DNA of 64,000 nt, taken from assembly GCA_951799405.1 (NCBI GenBank), contig OX637343.1:10518524-10582523 (forward strand). The letters run 5' to 3'. This DNA comes from Agapetus fuscipes. Taxonomy: Eukaryota; Arthropoda; Insecta; Trichoptera; Glossosomatidae. The notes under the pieces are model-generated. The model searched no databases, had not been told where the DNA came from, and saw nothing but the letters and a program-made list of their open reading frames with translations. Of this stretch, positions 47,966 to 58,587 are shown one piece after another. The translations under genes and the position numbers were made by a program. The number at the start of each line of letters is the position of its first letter. The first letter of the stretch is position 1.

Positions 47966-48314
47966 AGAACGATTCATTATTTGTTATTTTGCGATGCCAA
48001 GGACTACTAAAGTTTTATGTATTTGTTTTCTTTTAACTTTACTGTCTTCAGGCGTTATATTGTATTCTACAAGTAGATACTTTACGTTCCCGCAATGTTG
48101 AACCTCGTAAAATTTAAATTTCCCAAAGCCTTCTAAGTGAACTTTCATGGGCTTCCAGCGGTCTAGCATAAATTTTCTTTCATAAAACTTACTGCTTTCT
48201 TTTTAGTTTTGTGAAAATGAACGCTCTGGCAAATTTTCCACCAGAAACAATGTACAAACATACATAAAATATATATTTTCTATGTGAAATGTATTCTGTA
48301 AATTTTAGGATCCT
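47966..48314. other. Nothing certain
   Basis: 47985-48230 is slightly richer in codon-like words on minus but has no recognised family. Confidence 0.3.
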
Positions 48315-48324
48315 AATAATAATA

Positions 48325-48620
48325 ATAATATTAGGATGATTTATTTGGTGAGCGCTGTTTTTGTGTGTATCACACCTCAAGAGCCCTCTGCGAGCTTGGT
48401 CGTCGCTGTAGAAAGCGCCAATTCTCAAGCAAGACCCAGTTGTTGTAAGGTTGGATGGACCTTTCAGTGACAGGTCTTTGGTAAAGGTTTATGAATTTTT
48501 CAACTCGGTGAAGAGCACATTCGAAATATAAATGGTATATTTTTTGTGCTCCGCCGATATCCGAATCCACAACCTTCCATTTACGAGTCTGAAGTGCTGC
48601 CACTGGACTACGGACCGGGC
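48325..48620 (-). mobile_element. SINE B, full length with (ATT)n tail
   Basis: Tail (AAT)n on plus at 48315-48333, then AGGATGATTTATTTGGTGAG. Head at 48620 (CCGGTCCGTAGTCCAGTGGC with a small change). Confidence 0.85.
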
Positions 48621-48887
48621 GAAGATGCCAACGACACGCGGTGTACCTGAGCTGAAACTCATCCAAGTACTATCCGCGCCCAATGTTGCTTAACTTCGGT
48701 GATTTATGGGAACCGGTGCTTTCAACATGGTAATGTCGTTGACCTACATAAATGTAGGAAAGATACGCACACCCGCCTATTATTTATCTTGGAAAGGATG
48801 ACCGCTACGGTAACAAAAATAAGCTGTATCTACAAGGATTTGTCAAATGTTGAATAGATTAAAAAAAATAATAAGGAAAAAAACGCA

Positions 48888-49214
48888 AAACGTAACTAAA
48901 CTACACATATAGTGTAACTTTTTGCCACGTTATCCCCGAAGGGTCGCATTTGCCGAGTCGAACCTATTTATTTATACAGTTAAGGGGGCCGGCCTTACGC
49001 CAACCACTTCAGTTGAAGTGGGTGTTTCCAAGCTCCCGACAGGGCTGGTACCCATTTCTTGTGAAGGCTGAGTAAGCCTTGCCGGTATTTTATTTTGGGG
49101 TTTTTAATAAACACCGAAAATGGAAATCATTTCTGACACCCTCGGTGGGATTCGAACCCGAGCTCACGGCATGGAATGCAAGCAAGCACTCTACCAACTG
49201 AGCTATCGACCGGA
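48888..49214 (-). mobile_element. SINE A, full length
   Basis: Contains GGTTCGAATCC (reverse complement at about 49151) and a small AAGC duplication in the head (GCAAGCAAGCACTC on plus). Confidence 0.85.
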
Positions 49215-49399
49215 AGGAACATTAAATATCTTTTATTATTAATAATAATGTAAAATTACACAAAGTTTATAAAATGAATCTTAACAATGTCAATACACAA
49301 ATCCTTAAACTTGTAGGTTATCATTTTTATTCCTTGACCGATAGGTTAGTAAAACTGAAATTACAGTCTATAATTTATAATCTACGTTGGAAAATATTT

Positions 49400-49640
49400 A
49401 ACACTAGCAGTACCCGGCGTGTTTCACTACGCCATTTGGGCATGTGGTATCAATTTTTTTCTACAGATAAAAGAGGAAACAACAGGATCAAAAAAAAAAG
49501 TGTGCTAATCGGAATCAAGCTTCACACAATTTATCTCTAGGTTAATCTTCACGTTTTCTAAAAAAAAAGGTCTAGGTACAACTCTTAAGCAGCAGAGCCA
49601 AGCATAGGGAAAATCAATTGCGGTGCTCCATTTATATTTA
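49400..49640 (+). mobile_element. Family R element, 5' part
   Basis: ACTAGCAGTACCCGGCGTGT-TTCACTACGCC; the GAGCGGTTTA end is not reached. Confidence 0.55.
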
Positions 49641-49669
49641 AGATAAAAAAATCGGCTATATAACGTCAC

Positions 49670-49922
49670 TCATCTAATATTTTCTAAGTTGCATGGATAT
49701 AATTGTTACATTTGGAATTCACATTAAGTGCATGCCCACAAGCAGACACGTATAAGTTCACACTTGCACATTCTGCGTGTGAACCTACAACATAAAAACC
49801 CAAATCTCAAATGAACATACACCCTGCAACTCTTTACTGACCTTCCCTGAAACAGGGGTGACATTGGCAGAGTGAACCATTTTCTATTTATAGTTGGTCA
49901 GATGCATATTGACCTATACAAG
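49670..49922 (-). mobile_element. Family G copy
   Basis: AATATTTTCTAAGTTGCATG to CAGATGCATATTGACCTATA. Confidence 0.8.
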
Positions 49923-50144
49923 AAAAGAATATAAACAATAAATTAAATTTTATAATCATACAATTAAAGAACTAATCTATAAAATTCACTATACTCTTTG
50001 AGCAAAGTGAAGAAATAAATGTATTCCAAACAATCAGGAATATTTTTCAATGTAACCGCACTGTGAAACGTATGCAGTTGGGGAAAATGCTTCATACAAT
50101 ATGATGCTATGCAATATGCTATGCAATATGCTATGCTTCATTTA

Positions 50145-50252
50145 ATATGATGCTGAAATTATACATGTCAGCTTGTGGGAATGCATTTAATATAAATCTT
50201 AAATGATATATATCTTTGCAGCTTAGATTAGATTAGATTAGATTAGATGCAC
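50145..50252 (+). mobile_element. Family G copy, 3' fragment with (AGATT)4 tail
   Basis: GAAATTATACATGTCAGCTT to TTAGATTAGATTAGATTAGA. Confidence 0.75.
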
Positions 50253-50447
50253 TTAAGTGTTTTTTCAACTATCTCCATAAAAGTGTTTAATTTATGTTGA
50301 ATTTTTGACTCCCTGTCCTGTCTTTATCCCGGCCAAGTGAATTCACATTTTTTCCCCACATTTAAAATGTGCTCTATCCATTATTTCAATAAGTGAAAGT
50401 TTTAGGTAGTGCACACGGAACATTTTCTATTGACAACAAAATTGTAA

Positions 50448-50560
50448 GTCGCACGGCCGGGTTAGGTAAAAGGCAAACATTTTGTTTATCTTGGTTGCTT
50501 TGGACCATTGTCACATGGAAGAAAGACGTTTAACCGCCGAGAAAAAAACGATCTGTAAAT
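50448..50560 (+). mobile_element. Family J MITE end, diverged
   Basis: GTCGCACGGCCGGGTTAGGT-AAAAGGCAAAC and CGCCGAGAAAAAAACG. Confidence 0.5.
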
Positions 50561-50816
50561 TTGTGGTGAGTATATAATTTTACAGAAATGCGTTTTTTGA
50601 AAAAACAACTATATTATGTATATTTTAATTAAAAGTATGTTTCAATAAAAGGTTTTAATAATAATAATATATTTCAATATGGTCTTCTAGTTGTGACCTA
50701 CGAACTTTCGTTTATCGTATTTTTTATAAGTGCGGGATATAAAAGCTTTCTTACATTTCTAAAATTCAACTTGGAATACTTGAATAACATTTTTTAATTT
50801 GGAACTTTTGTCTAGG

Positions 50817-51373
50817 CCAGGGGTCGGCAACCTTTTGAGTCGGAAGAGCCAAAAATTAAAATTTACAAATTTCAAAGTTTTTCCTTGACTTATAGGTTGG
50901 TATGAGGCTGACCACCCATACTGTAAAAAATGGTTCACTTTGCCAATGTCGCCCCTGTTTCAGGGAAGGTCGGCAAGAGTTGCAGGGCTTATGTTCATTT
51001 AAGATTGGGTTTTTATATTGTAGTTCCACATGCGGTATGTGTGAGCGCGAAATTATGCGTGTCTGCTTATGGGAATGCATTTGATGTGAATCTCAAATGA
51101 TACATATCTTATTTTGGATTTGGATTTGTAAAGAGCCACAAATGTTTTTTTGCCAACAATAAATAGCGTCGATGGGGCGGGAGGAGGGTGGGGGGTGAAA
51201 AGCGAGTACAAGTAGCGGAGAGATCGTTAATCGATTCAGAAAGATTTAGTTTTTTTCGATCAGAAGTATAATTCTGTGTTTTTTTTATATTTGCGTATGA
51301 AGCTAAAGCGCTGTAACTTCACACCCAAAGAGCCGCATGTGGCTGGTGAGCCGCAGGTTGCTTACCCCTAACC
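50817..51373. mobile_element. hAT-like MITE split by a family G copy
   Basis: The left end CAGGGGTCGGCAACCTTTTG and the right end GAGCCGCAGGTTGCTTACCC are imperfect inverted repeats. Both carry the GAGCC motif common in hAT-type nonautonomous elements. Family G occupies 50878-51115. No matching 8-bp target duplication was found. The interior has a G-rich run near 51176. Confidence 0.65.
50878..51115 (+). mobile_element. Family G copy inside a hAT-like element
   Basis: TTCCTTGACTTATAGGTTGG to CAAATGATACATATCTTATT. The flanks AAAGAGCCACAAATG and GGAAGAGCCAAAAATT belong to the host element. Confidence 0.85.
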
Positions 51374-51961
51374 AAACCGATATCGATCCACCATATTTGT
51401 AAAAAGTCCGGTCTATAGCTTAGTTGGTAGAGTAACTGCATTCCATGCCGAGATCTCGAGTTAGAATCCCACTGAAGTTGTCAGAAATTATTTCTCGTTT
51501 CAGTGTTTATTTCTAACCCAAAATAAAATACCGGCAAGGCTTACTCAGCCTTCATAAGAAATGAGTGTCAAGCAAGGAGCTGAACAACATCCATTTCAAG
51601 TTGGCGTAAAGTAAAAGTTACTGGGTTGTTAATTTTAGATTTGGATTTTAAATTATGAGTAGGTACACATGCAGCATTTGTAAGCGTGAACTTACATGTG
51701 TCTACTTGTGAGCATGCATTTTATATGAATCTTTAATGTAAATGTATATTTGCAACTAAGATTATGTATTGTAGTTGAATATAATGGTCTTCTTCTATTG
51801 GGTGGTTTCAAAATTTACCGACCTCGTTGCTGAAATATTGAGAATTGAGAACCATTGTTTATTTGATCACCATCAAACTTCACAGGATTCATTCTAAAAA
51901 TATGTTACATGTTTCCTGAAAATTTCGTCAAAATCGGATGAGCGGTTTATGAGTATAGGGA

Positions 51962-51964
51962 ACA

Positions 51965-51998
<34 letters not shown>

Positions 51999-52391
51999 CA
52001 TACATACATACATACATACATACATACATACATACATACATACATACATACATACATACATACATACATACATACATACATACATACATACATACATACA
52101 TACATACATACATACATACATACATACATACATACATACATACATACATACATACATACATACATACATACATACATACATACATACATACATACATACA
52201 TACATACATACATACATACATACATACATACATACATACATACATACATACATACATACATACATACATACATACATACATACATACATACATACATACA
52301 TACATACATACATACATACATACATACATACATACATACATACATACATACATACATACATACATACATACATACATTCATACATACACAC
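51962..52391. repeat. Long (TACA)n microsatellite
   Basis: About 430 bp of near-pure tetranucleotide with one early TATA interruption. It reads open in every frame on minus and one on plus, so the ORFs are artefacts. Confidence 0.97.
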
Positions 52392-52952
52392 ATCCTTCTT
52401 TATAGATATAGATAGATAGATTGCATTCCATGCCGAGATCTCGAGTTAGAATCCCACCGAAGTTGTCAGAAATTATTTCCCGTTTCAGTGTTTATTTTAA
52501 ACCCAAAATAAAATACCGGCAAGGCTTACTCAGCCTTCATAAGAAATGAGTGTCAAGCCACTCAGGAGCTGAATAACATCCATTTCAAGTTGGCGTAAAG
52601 TAAAAGTTACTGGGTTGTTCATTTTAAATTTGGATTTTAAATTATGAGTGGGTACACATGCAGCATTTGTAAGCGTGAACTTACATGTGTCTACTTGTGA
52701 GCATGCATTTTATATGAATCTTTAATGTAAATGTATATTTGCAACTAAGATTATGTATTGTAGTTGAATATAATGGTCTTCTTCTATTGGGTGGTTTCAA
52801 AATTTATCGACCTCGTTGCTGAAATATCGAGAATTGAGAACCACTGTTTATTTGATCACCATCAAACTTCACAGGATTCGTTCTAAGAATATGTTTCATG
52901 TTTCCTGAAAATTTCGTCAAAATCGGATGAGCGGTTTATGAGTCTATAGGGG

Positions 52953-53029
52953 ACATACATACATACATACATACATACATACATACATACATACATACAT
53001 ACATACATACATACATACATACATACACA
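52953..53029. repeat. Short (TACA)n microsatellite
   Basis: About 77 bp, the counterpart of the long array in duplication unit 2. Confidence 0.95.
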
Positions 53030-53114
53030 CATCCTTCTTTATAGATATAGATTTAAAATTCATATTAAATACATTCCCACGAACAGACACGTGTAAGTTT
53101 GCGCTTACAAATGC

Positions 53115-53360
53115 TGCATGATGATGATGATGATGATGGATGATTTATTTCCTGTGGCGCCATTTAATGGTCCAGGACCATCTCAAGGGCGCCATGGCTT
53201 CTGGAGAAAAGTAGTGTCTTCAGTCTCTTTCTGAAGGTGGTGGTAGGCTGGTTCGCGCGAACACCGACGGGCAAATTGTTCCAGGCAACCGGCCCGGCCA
53301 CCGCAAAGCTCCTGTCGGCAAAATTTGATGTGTTCGCTCTTTTGGGCACTATTACATTGT
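53115..53360 (-). pseudogene. CR1-like LINE 3' end with (ATC)n tail
   Basis: The minus strand encodes ADRSFAVAGPVAWNNLPVGV followed by FRKRLKTLLF, then a short 3' UTR with a GGCGCC inverted pair and the terminus AAATAAATCATCC(ATC)n. The final 13 bases equal the SINE B terminus. It is abutted by SINE A at 53362; the pair sits inside a family G copy. Confidence 0.75.
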
Positions 53361-53361
53361 T

Positions 53362-53690
53362 GTCCGGTCGATAGCTCAGTTGGTAGAGTGCATTCCATGC
53401 CGTGAGCTCAGGTTCGAATCCCACCGAGGGTGTCAAAAATGATTTCCCTTTTCGGTGTTTATTTCAAACCCCAAAATAAAATACCGGCCAGGTTTACTCA
53501 GCCTTCACAAGAAATGAGTACCAGCCCCCTCGGGATCTGGGAAACCCCCCACTTCACTGAAGTGGTTGGCGTAAGGCCGGCCCCCTTACCTGTCAAAATC
53601 AATAGGTTCAACTCGCCACATGCGACCCCTTCGGGGATAACGCGGCAAGAAGTTGTAGCTTATGTTTAGCTTAGTTGCGTTACAGCAGTG
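53362..53690 (+). mobile_element. SINE A, full length, inserted beside a LINE 3' fragment
   Basis: Head CGATAGCTCAGTTGG at 53369, box B GGTTCGAATCCC, and 3' end TTTAGCTTAGTTGCG at 53664-53680. Confidence 0.85.
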
Positions 53691-54114
53691 AGTGCAGAGC
53701 GTAGTGCATGTGTATGTACTTACAAATTAAAATCCAAACTTCAAATGAAAATAAACCCTGCAACTTTTGCCGACATTCCCTGAAACATTGGCAAAGTGAA
53801 CAATTTTTTACAGCGTGGGAGACAATATATATTTTTTTAAATTGTGAAATACATATATACCTACTTTCTCGAGGATATAGTCTAATTTATTTATTTCTTA
53901 ATTAAACTTGAGAGGAGGATCAAAAAGAGACGAGGCATATTATTCCTAAAACTTTCTGATCATTGGAAACTCATTTCTTTGATATTGTGCTTTGTAACTT
54001 TTCAATAAAGTTGAATTCTTCCTTCAGAAGTATTAAATTCGTTGAACGCAGTGATTCTTAAGCTTTCGCCCCGGACTTTTACACACAAGACACATTCTGC
54101 GCGTTTTGGCTATG

Positions 54115-54640
54115 TATTACCAGGCCAAAAGTCGCTGGGATGGTCAGAGGGGGTGTCAATATTTGCGTTATTGACACTTCCGCCGGTCGAACCCCGCCTG
54201 CGTCGCGTCCTATCAAGAATAATTTCGAACCTTGTTCAAAAGATGTCATTGGGAAATTATTAATTGATAATTCATTAAAAATATCTAATCTAATCTAATC
54301 TTATCTAAGTTTGCAAGGATATGTGATTTTGGGGATTCACATTATATGCATTTTCACAAGCAGACTAGTATAAGTTCGCGCTTAAACATGCCGCATGTGA
54401 ACTTACAATATAAAAACCCGAATCTCAAATCCGAAATGCAACTCTTGCTGACCTTCCTCGAACAGGGGTGACACTGGCAAAGTGAACCATTTTCTACAGC
54501 ATGGGTAGTCAGCGGCATACCAATCTATAAGTCAAAATATGAAATAATGAATTATAAATTTATAATGTTAATACCTGTTTGTGGCCAGACAAAACAGGTT
54601 GGTGGATTGCATTCCTCGTCCCAAATGTATTTTTTAAATT
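54115..54640 (+). mobile_element. SINE C interrupted by a family G copy
   Basis: Head region GTTATTGACACTTCCGCCGG, then GGTCGAACCCCGCC, up to ATTAAAAATATC at 54282. It resumes at ATAATGTTAATACCTGTTTG and ends TTGGTGGATTGCATTCCTC. Confidence 0.75.
54282..54537 (-). mobile_element. Family G copy inside SINE C
   Basis: TCTAATCTAATCTAATCTTA tail at the left and CAATCTATAAGTCAAAATAT at the right. SINE C sequence continues on both sides. Confidence 0.85.
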
Positions 54641-54654
54641 GAAAAACTAAAAAT

Positions 54655-54850
54655 TATAAAAGAAATGAGTACCAGATCCCTGGTACTCACTTATTGTTAA
54701 GGCGGAGTAAACCTTGCCTGTTTTTTTTTTAATTTTTTATTTGAAACAAACACCAAAACGCAAAATCATTTCTGACACCATCAGTGGGATTCAAACCAAA
54801 GCTCTCGGCATGGAATGCAGCGCTCTACCAGCTGAGCTATCGATCGGACT
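54655..54850 (-). mobile_element. SINE A, 5' two-thirds
   Basis: Head at 54850-54785 (box B variant TTTGAATCC). It ends in the GAAATGAGTACCAG region with the 3' third absent. Confidence 0.7.
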
Positions 54851-55204
54851 AATAAAACACTTTCTCCGATTCTTATTTTTATTAGTATTTGTTCATAAGA
54901 AAGTCAATAAAATAGCGATGCACGCCATTTGGAACCTCTTTATTTATGTAGGCAATAAGCGTTACGTTTAACTCTAACCCTTTGACTGCCCGGCGACGCC
55001 GTAAATCTCTCACAAAGTATTAAAATCCCATAAAACTCCTCATCTGTGCCCCATAAAGGCGCCGTAACATTATCTTAAAGCTCTTTTAAAAGTCATCCTT
55101 AGCGAACCAACGGCGCAACTTTTGCCATTTTTAGTTTAATTTTAAACATTAGGGAAGAGATTCTTTGTATGTTTTTTTAAATGGAAGGAATACGAGCATC
55201 CAGA

Positions 55205-55552
55205 GTGTCAACTGATCTACAAGCTCAGTTAGTAGAGTGCTTGCATTCCATGCCGAGAGCAAGGGTTCGAATCCCACCCAGGGTGTCGAAAATGATTTCC
55301 CGTTTCGGTGTTTATTTCAAACCCAAAATAAAAATACCAGCAATGCTCACTTAGCCTTCACACGAAATGAGCACCAGCCCCCACTTCAACTGAGTTGGTT
55401 GGCGGAAGGCTTTCCACTCATCACATGCGATCCTTTTGGGGAAAACGCGACAATTAGTTACACTTAATGTATAGCTTATGCCGGCTAAGTTTACTCAGCC
55501 TTTGAAAGAAATGAGTACCAGCCCTCACGGGAGCTGGGAAACCCCCACAAAA
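55205..55552 (+). mobile_element. SINE A copy followed by a partial second copy
   Basis: First copy 55205-55485 carries the AGAGCAAGGGTTCGAATCC head variant. Then 55486-55552 repeats only the middle (TTTACTCAGCC...GGGAAACCCCCAC). The head variant matches that of the chimeric SINE. Confidence 0.7.
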
Positions 55553-55660
55553 CAGTAACAGACTTCCTCTACAAAGTAGGTATCTATGTATTTCACATTT
55601 TTAAAACGTTTTTTTTTATTTTGAAAAAGATCCACGTATGGATTGAAAAAATACAAAATT

Positions 55661-55926
55661 GTGACTTTAAACGCCCTGGTTGCGAGGTAAAAAGCAAAAA
55701 AATACCTTGTTATTGGTTGCTAAGGATCGAAGTCCTATTCTTATATCCTACAAGCGTGGTATTTGTCCACCGAGGAAAAAGTAAATAATGGAATGAGGTC
55801 AGCACGTTTTTGAATTTGGAATATTTTTATCTCTGATAAACGTCTGTCTGGACTGTCGTCCTCAGTAACTGATAGCAAAATATTTGTTTTCCGTTTCCCC
55901 AGCAACCTGGCTGGGTGACGTCACAA
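55661..55926. mobile_element. Family J MITE, both ends present
   Basis: GTGACTTTAAACGCCCTGGT-TGC at the left; the complement of AGCAACCTGGCTGGGTGACG-TCAC at the right. The subterminal ATTGGTTGCTAAGGA is also repeated in inverted form. Confidence 0.7.
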
Positions 55927-55929
55927 CTT

Positions 55930-56250
55930 AATCGATGTCAATTCACGTGCGCAGTCCATTATCTCTTTAGTCAAATTAAATTCCAATTTCCGCCTTTTTA
56001 TGAACTCGTATCTAATTATGAATAAACACGCAGTGTTGCCAGACCGCATAAATATACGGGAATATAATTTGGCAACACCACGAGGGGGGATGAAAAAAGT
56101 TTTAATCTAAAAAGTTTTTTTTTAATTCAGTGTTTTAACGAAATTATTCCTGTTTTACAGTGTAGTGGTACGTATATGTACATAATTAGATTAAAACAGG
56201 TTTTATTACGAGTAATAAGGTGAAATAATAAGGTAAAAAAAACATAATAT
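55930..56250. other. AT-rich, nothing recognised
   Basis: Intergenic sequence between family J and a SINE B remnant. Confidence 0.4.
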
Positions 56251-56308
56251 TAAGAGGATTTATATTTTGGTGAGCGCTGTTTTTTTGTTATTGTATAAAT
56301 CACACATT
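56250..56308 (-). mobile_element. SINE B 3' end remnant
   Basis: TGGTGAGCGCTGTTTTTTTG on plus followed by AAATCACACATTAAG, the reverse complement of the family's final segment. Confidence 0.5.
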
Positions 56309-56339
56309 AAGTGCGACATAACTGCGGACTTTGTTTGTT

Positions 56340-56565
56340 GACATTTGGAATGTTAGCCTGGAGAGGAGGAGAAGCCTAGAGCAAAGCGTGGAAAGAGAAG
56401 GCCGAGAAAGGAATGGATAGACCAAATAGGCGAGATTGTGAAAGAATGGAACCTCCAGAGTGAGAATAATAATGTTGAAGAGATGAAAGAGATATACAAT
56501 GACAAAAAAAAGTGGAGACGCATCTGCGGACGTACCGGCCACCCCTAGTGGAACAGCGGCAAGAT
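56340..56565 (+). pseudogene. LINE ORF2 terminus of the same family
   Basis: Encodes KRRPRKEWIDQIGEIVKEWN, then LQSENNNVEEMKEIYNDKKK and WRRICGRTG before a stop. It follows a short SINE B remnant. Confidence 0.65.
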
Positions 56566-57019
56566 ACAGTACAGTATAGTATATCCTCATACCAACCTAC
56601 AAGTCAAGAAATAAACCAATATAATATATATTTTTTTTAATTCAGACATTAAAATCGGATTACTTCTGGTCCTCCCTTATAAACTAATGGTAACACTAAA
56701 ATTGAAATTACATTTTCTTTATTTGTATTTCCGTCCGCCATTGCAGTGTGGCCATGTAGGAAAATAAACAGACTGTTTTTGATACGAAATTTGTTGTCGG
56801 TATGACGCTAAATAAATATAATTAAATTCACTGCATTTCGTTTGGGTTCGAAATTTGAAAATGGAATCGAATTTTGAAATTGGAATCGATATTTAAAATT
56901 GGGACATATTCGTATTTCAATAGATAGCGTTATTTACGTATGGTAAATATTTTTTTTTTAGCAGTTTTGGTAATATAATGGATATTTGACTAATATGTCA
57001 TTATGAGGGTTTTTATATT

Positions 57020-57258
57020 GTTTTAAGTCCACATGCGGTATATTTAAGCGCGAACTTGTATGTGTCTGCTTGTGAAAATGCATGTAATGTGAATCATTAA
57101 TGTTACATATCTTTGCAACTTAGATTAGGTTAGATTAGATAAGATCAGGCTGACAACCCATACTCCAAAAAAATGGTTCACTTTTGCCGATGTCACACCT
57201 ATGTATAGGTGGAAAGAGTTGTAGGGTGTATGTTCATTTGAGGTGTAAGTTTTAAAGT
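57020..57258 (+). mobile_element. Two adjoining family G pieces
   Basis: 57020-57145 is a 3' half ending CTTAGATTAGGTTAGATTAG. 57146-57258 is a 5' half starting CAGGCTGACAACCCATACTC. Confidence 0.7.
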
Positions 57259-57261
57259 TAT

Positions 57262-57440
57262 AAGCAACGCAACTTAGCTAAACATGTAGTGTAACTCTTT
57301 CCCGCATTCTTTCCAATGAGGTCGCATGTGGCGAGTGAAACTATTTATTTTTACAGGTAAAGCGGCCGACTCCCAGCTATTAAGGCGGCTGGTTCTCATT
57401 TCTTGTTAGGACTGAGTAAACTTTGCCGGTATTTTTTCTC
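57262..57440 (-). mobile_element. SINE A, 3' half
   Basis: Runs from the CGCAACTTAGCTAAACATG end to the TTGCCGGTATTTT region; the head is missing. Confidence 0.6.
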
Positions 57441-57511
57441 GTAAAAGCACTTGCTCCCTGTTTTAATGCTCTTAAAATGTTATACGATTCTCAGAAAGTG
57501 AGGTATCATCT

Positions 57512-57755
57512 AGCCCCCTTAGTGCTTGTTTGTCTTATGTCCATCACAGGTTCTTTCACATGAGCAATGTTTGTAGCGGTACTGGACCAATGTGTCTTAT
57601 GAAAAAGTGGAAATTGATTAAAGAAATATTAAAAACAAATCTAAAATTATCGTTATATAAAATCGTGTAAAATGTGATTCTTAAGAAAATTTCATTTAAA
57701 GGTCATCATTGAATCAAATGGTAGATAATCCAAACAAGCACTGGGGGAGGGGGGA
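57512..57755. mobile_element. Family H MITE
   Basis: CCCCCTTAGTGCTTGTTTGT and the complement of CAAACAAGCACTGGGGGAGG. Interior AATGTGATTCTTAAG and TGGAAATTGATTAAAG. Confidence 0.8.
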
Positions 57756-57889
57756 TCTATTATTATTGTAGTATATCTACTTTGCAGTAAGAGTAAGGGC
57801 GCTTAGAATTTAGTTTTGATGACAATGTAGTCTAGAACGTGTCTGTTGGAATCCTGTAATACTAAAGTAAATATATATGAAGCGTTTAG

Positions 57890-58100
57890 ATATGCCAATG
57901 GTTCACTTATGCCGGTTTCAGGGAAAGGCGGCAGAAAATACAAATTTCGTGTTCGTTTGAGGTGTGGGTTTTAATGTTAAGTACACATGCAGCGTTTGTA
58001 AGCGCGACTTACACGTATCTACCTATCTGCTTGTGGGCATTAATTTCATATGAATTTCAAATGTTGAGACATTTTTGCAACTTATATTAGATTATTATAT
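57890..58100 (+). mobile_element. Family G copy, 5' truncated
   Basis: TGCCAATGGTTCACTTATGC to TTTTTGCAACTTATATTAGA. Confidence 0.7.
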
Positions 58101-58354
58101 TAAAAAAATATATTAAAGAAAATGAAATGTCAGAATTACTTGTGTTTCATACAAAAAAGGTGTTCTAATCAATCAGAGCTATTTCTTAAAAAATAACATT
58201 TTTGACACTTTTGATGATGGGAGAACACATCCGAGGTTCAAAATAATGTTTGTTGTGAATATGATGTGCATCTGTTCAGTAGTTTTTGAGTTTTATCTGT
58301 ATTAACTAACAGTCATTTTGTGTGGCGAGGCTTTCCCTTTTTATAGTATTGTAG

Positions 58355-58490
58355 AATGAATGGAATATCCAGAGTCATAATAAAAGGAGAGTTTGAATGA
58401 AGAAGGTTATGACTCTGGATGAAATGAAAGAATTATGTAAGGACAGAAAGAAATGGCGGTTGATCTGCAATGTTGGCGGCTAGGGCTAGG
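58355..58490 (+). pseudogene. LINE ORF2 terminus, same family as 10.1 kb
   Basis: Encodes NEWNIQSHNKRRV, a stop, then MKKVMTLDEMKELCKDRKKW and RLICNVGG. Confidence 0.65.
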
Positions 58491-58587
58491 TTTTTAATTT
58501 TTTTTTTAACTACAATTTGGGATTTTTAATTGTTTTGATATTTATAGTGACTATTTACTGATTATTATTAATTGTGAATTATGTTCC

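Larger units (their letters stand above)
51437..53051 (+). repeat. Tandem duplication of a roughly 985/630-bp composite unit
   Basis: Unit 1 (51437-52421) and unit 2 (52422-53051) both contain, in order: a SINE A piece starting TGCATTCCATGCCGAGATCT, a family G 3' half, a family R 3' end (AAAATCGGATGAGCGGTTTA), a (TACA)n array and CATCCTTCTTTATAGATATA. The size difference is almost wholly the array (about 430 against 77 bp). Few base changes are seen outside it. Confidence 0.9.
53052..53825. mobile_element. Family G copy (minus) split by LINE plus SINE A insertion
   Basis: G sequence stops at ACAAATGCTGCATG (53118) and resumes at GTGCATGTGTATGTACTTAC (53704), so about 585 bp lie inside one G copy. 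TGCATG occurs at both joins. The insert is LINE 3' end (minus) plus SINE A (plus). Confidence 0.75.

Noticed and set aside
51894..52419. Long open frames encoding MYVCMYVC or HTYIHTYI repeats
   Set aside because: They are translations of the (TACA)n microsatellite, open in several frames at once.
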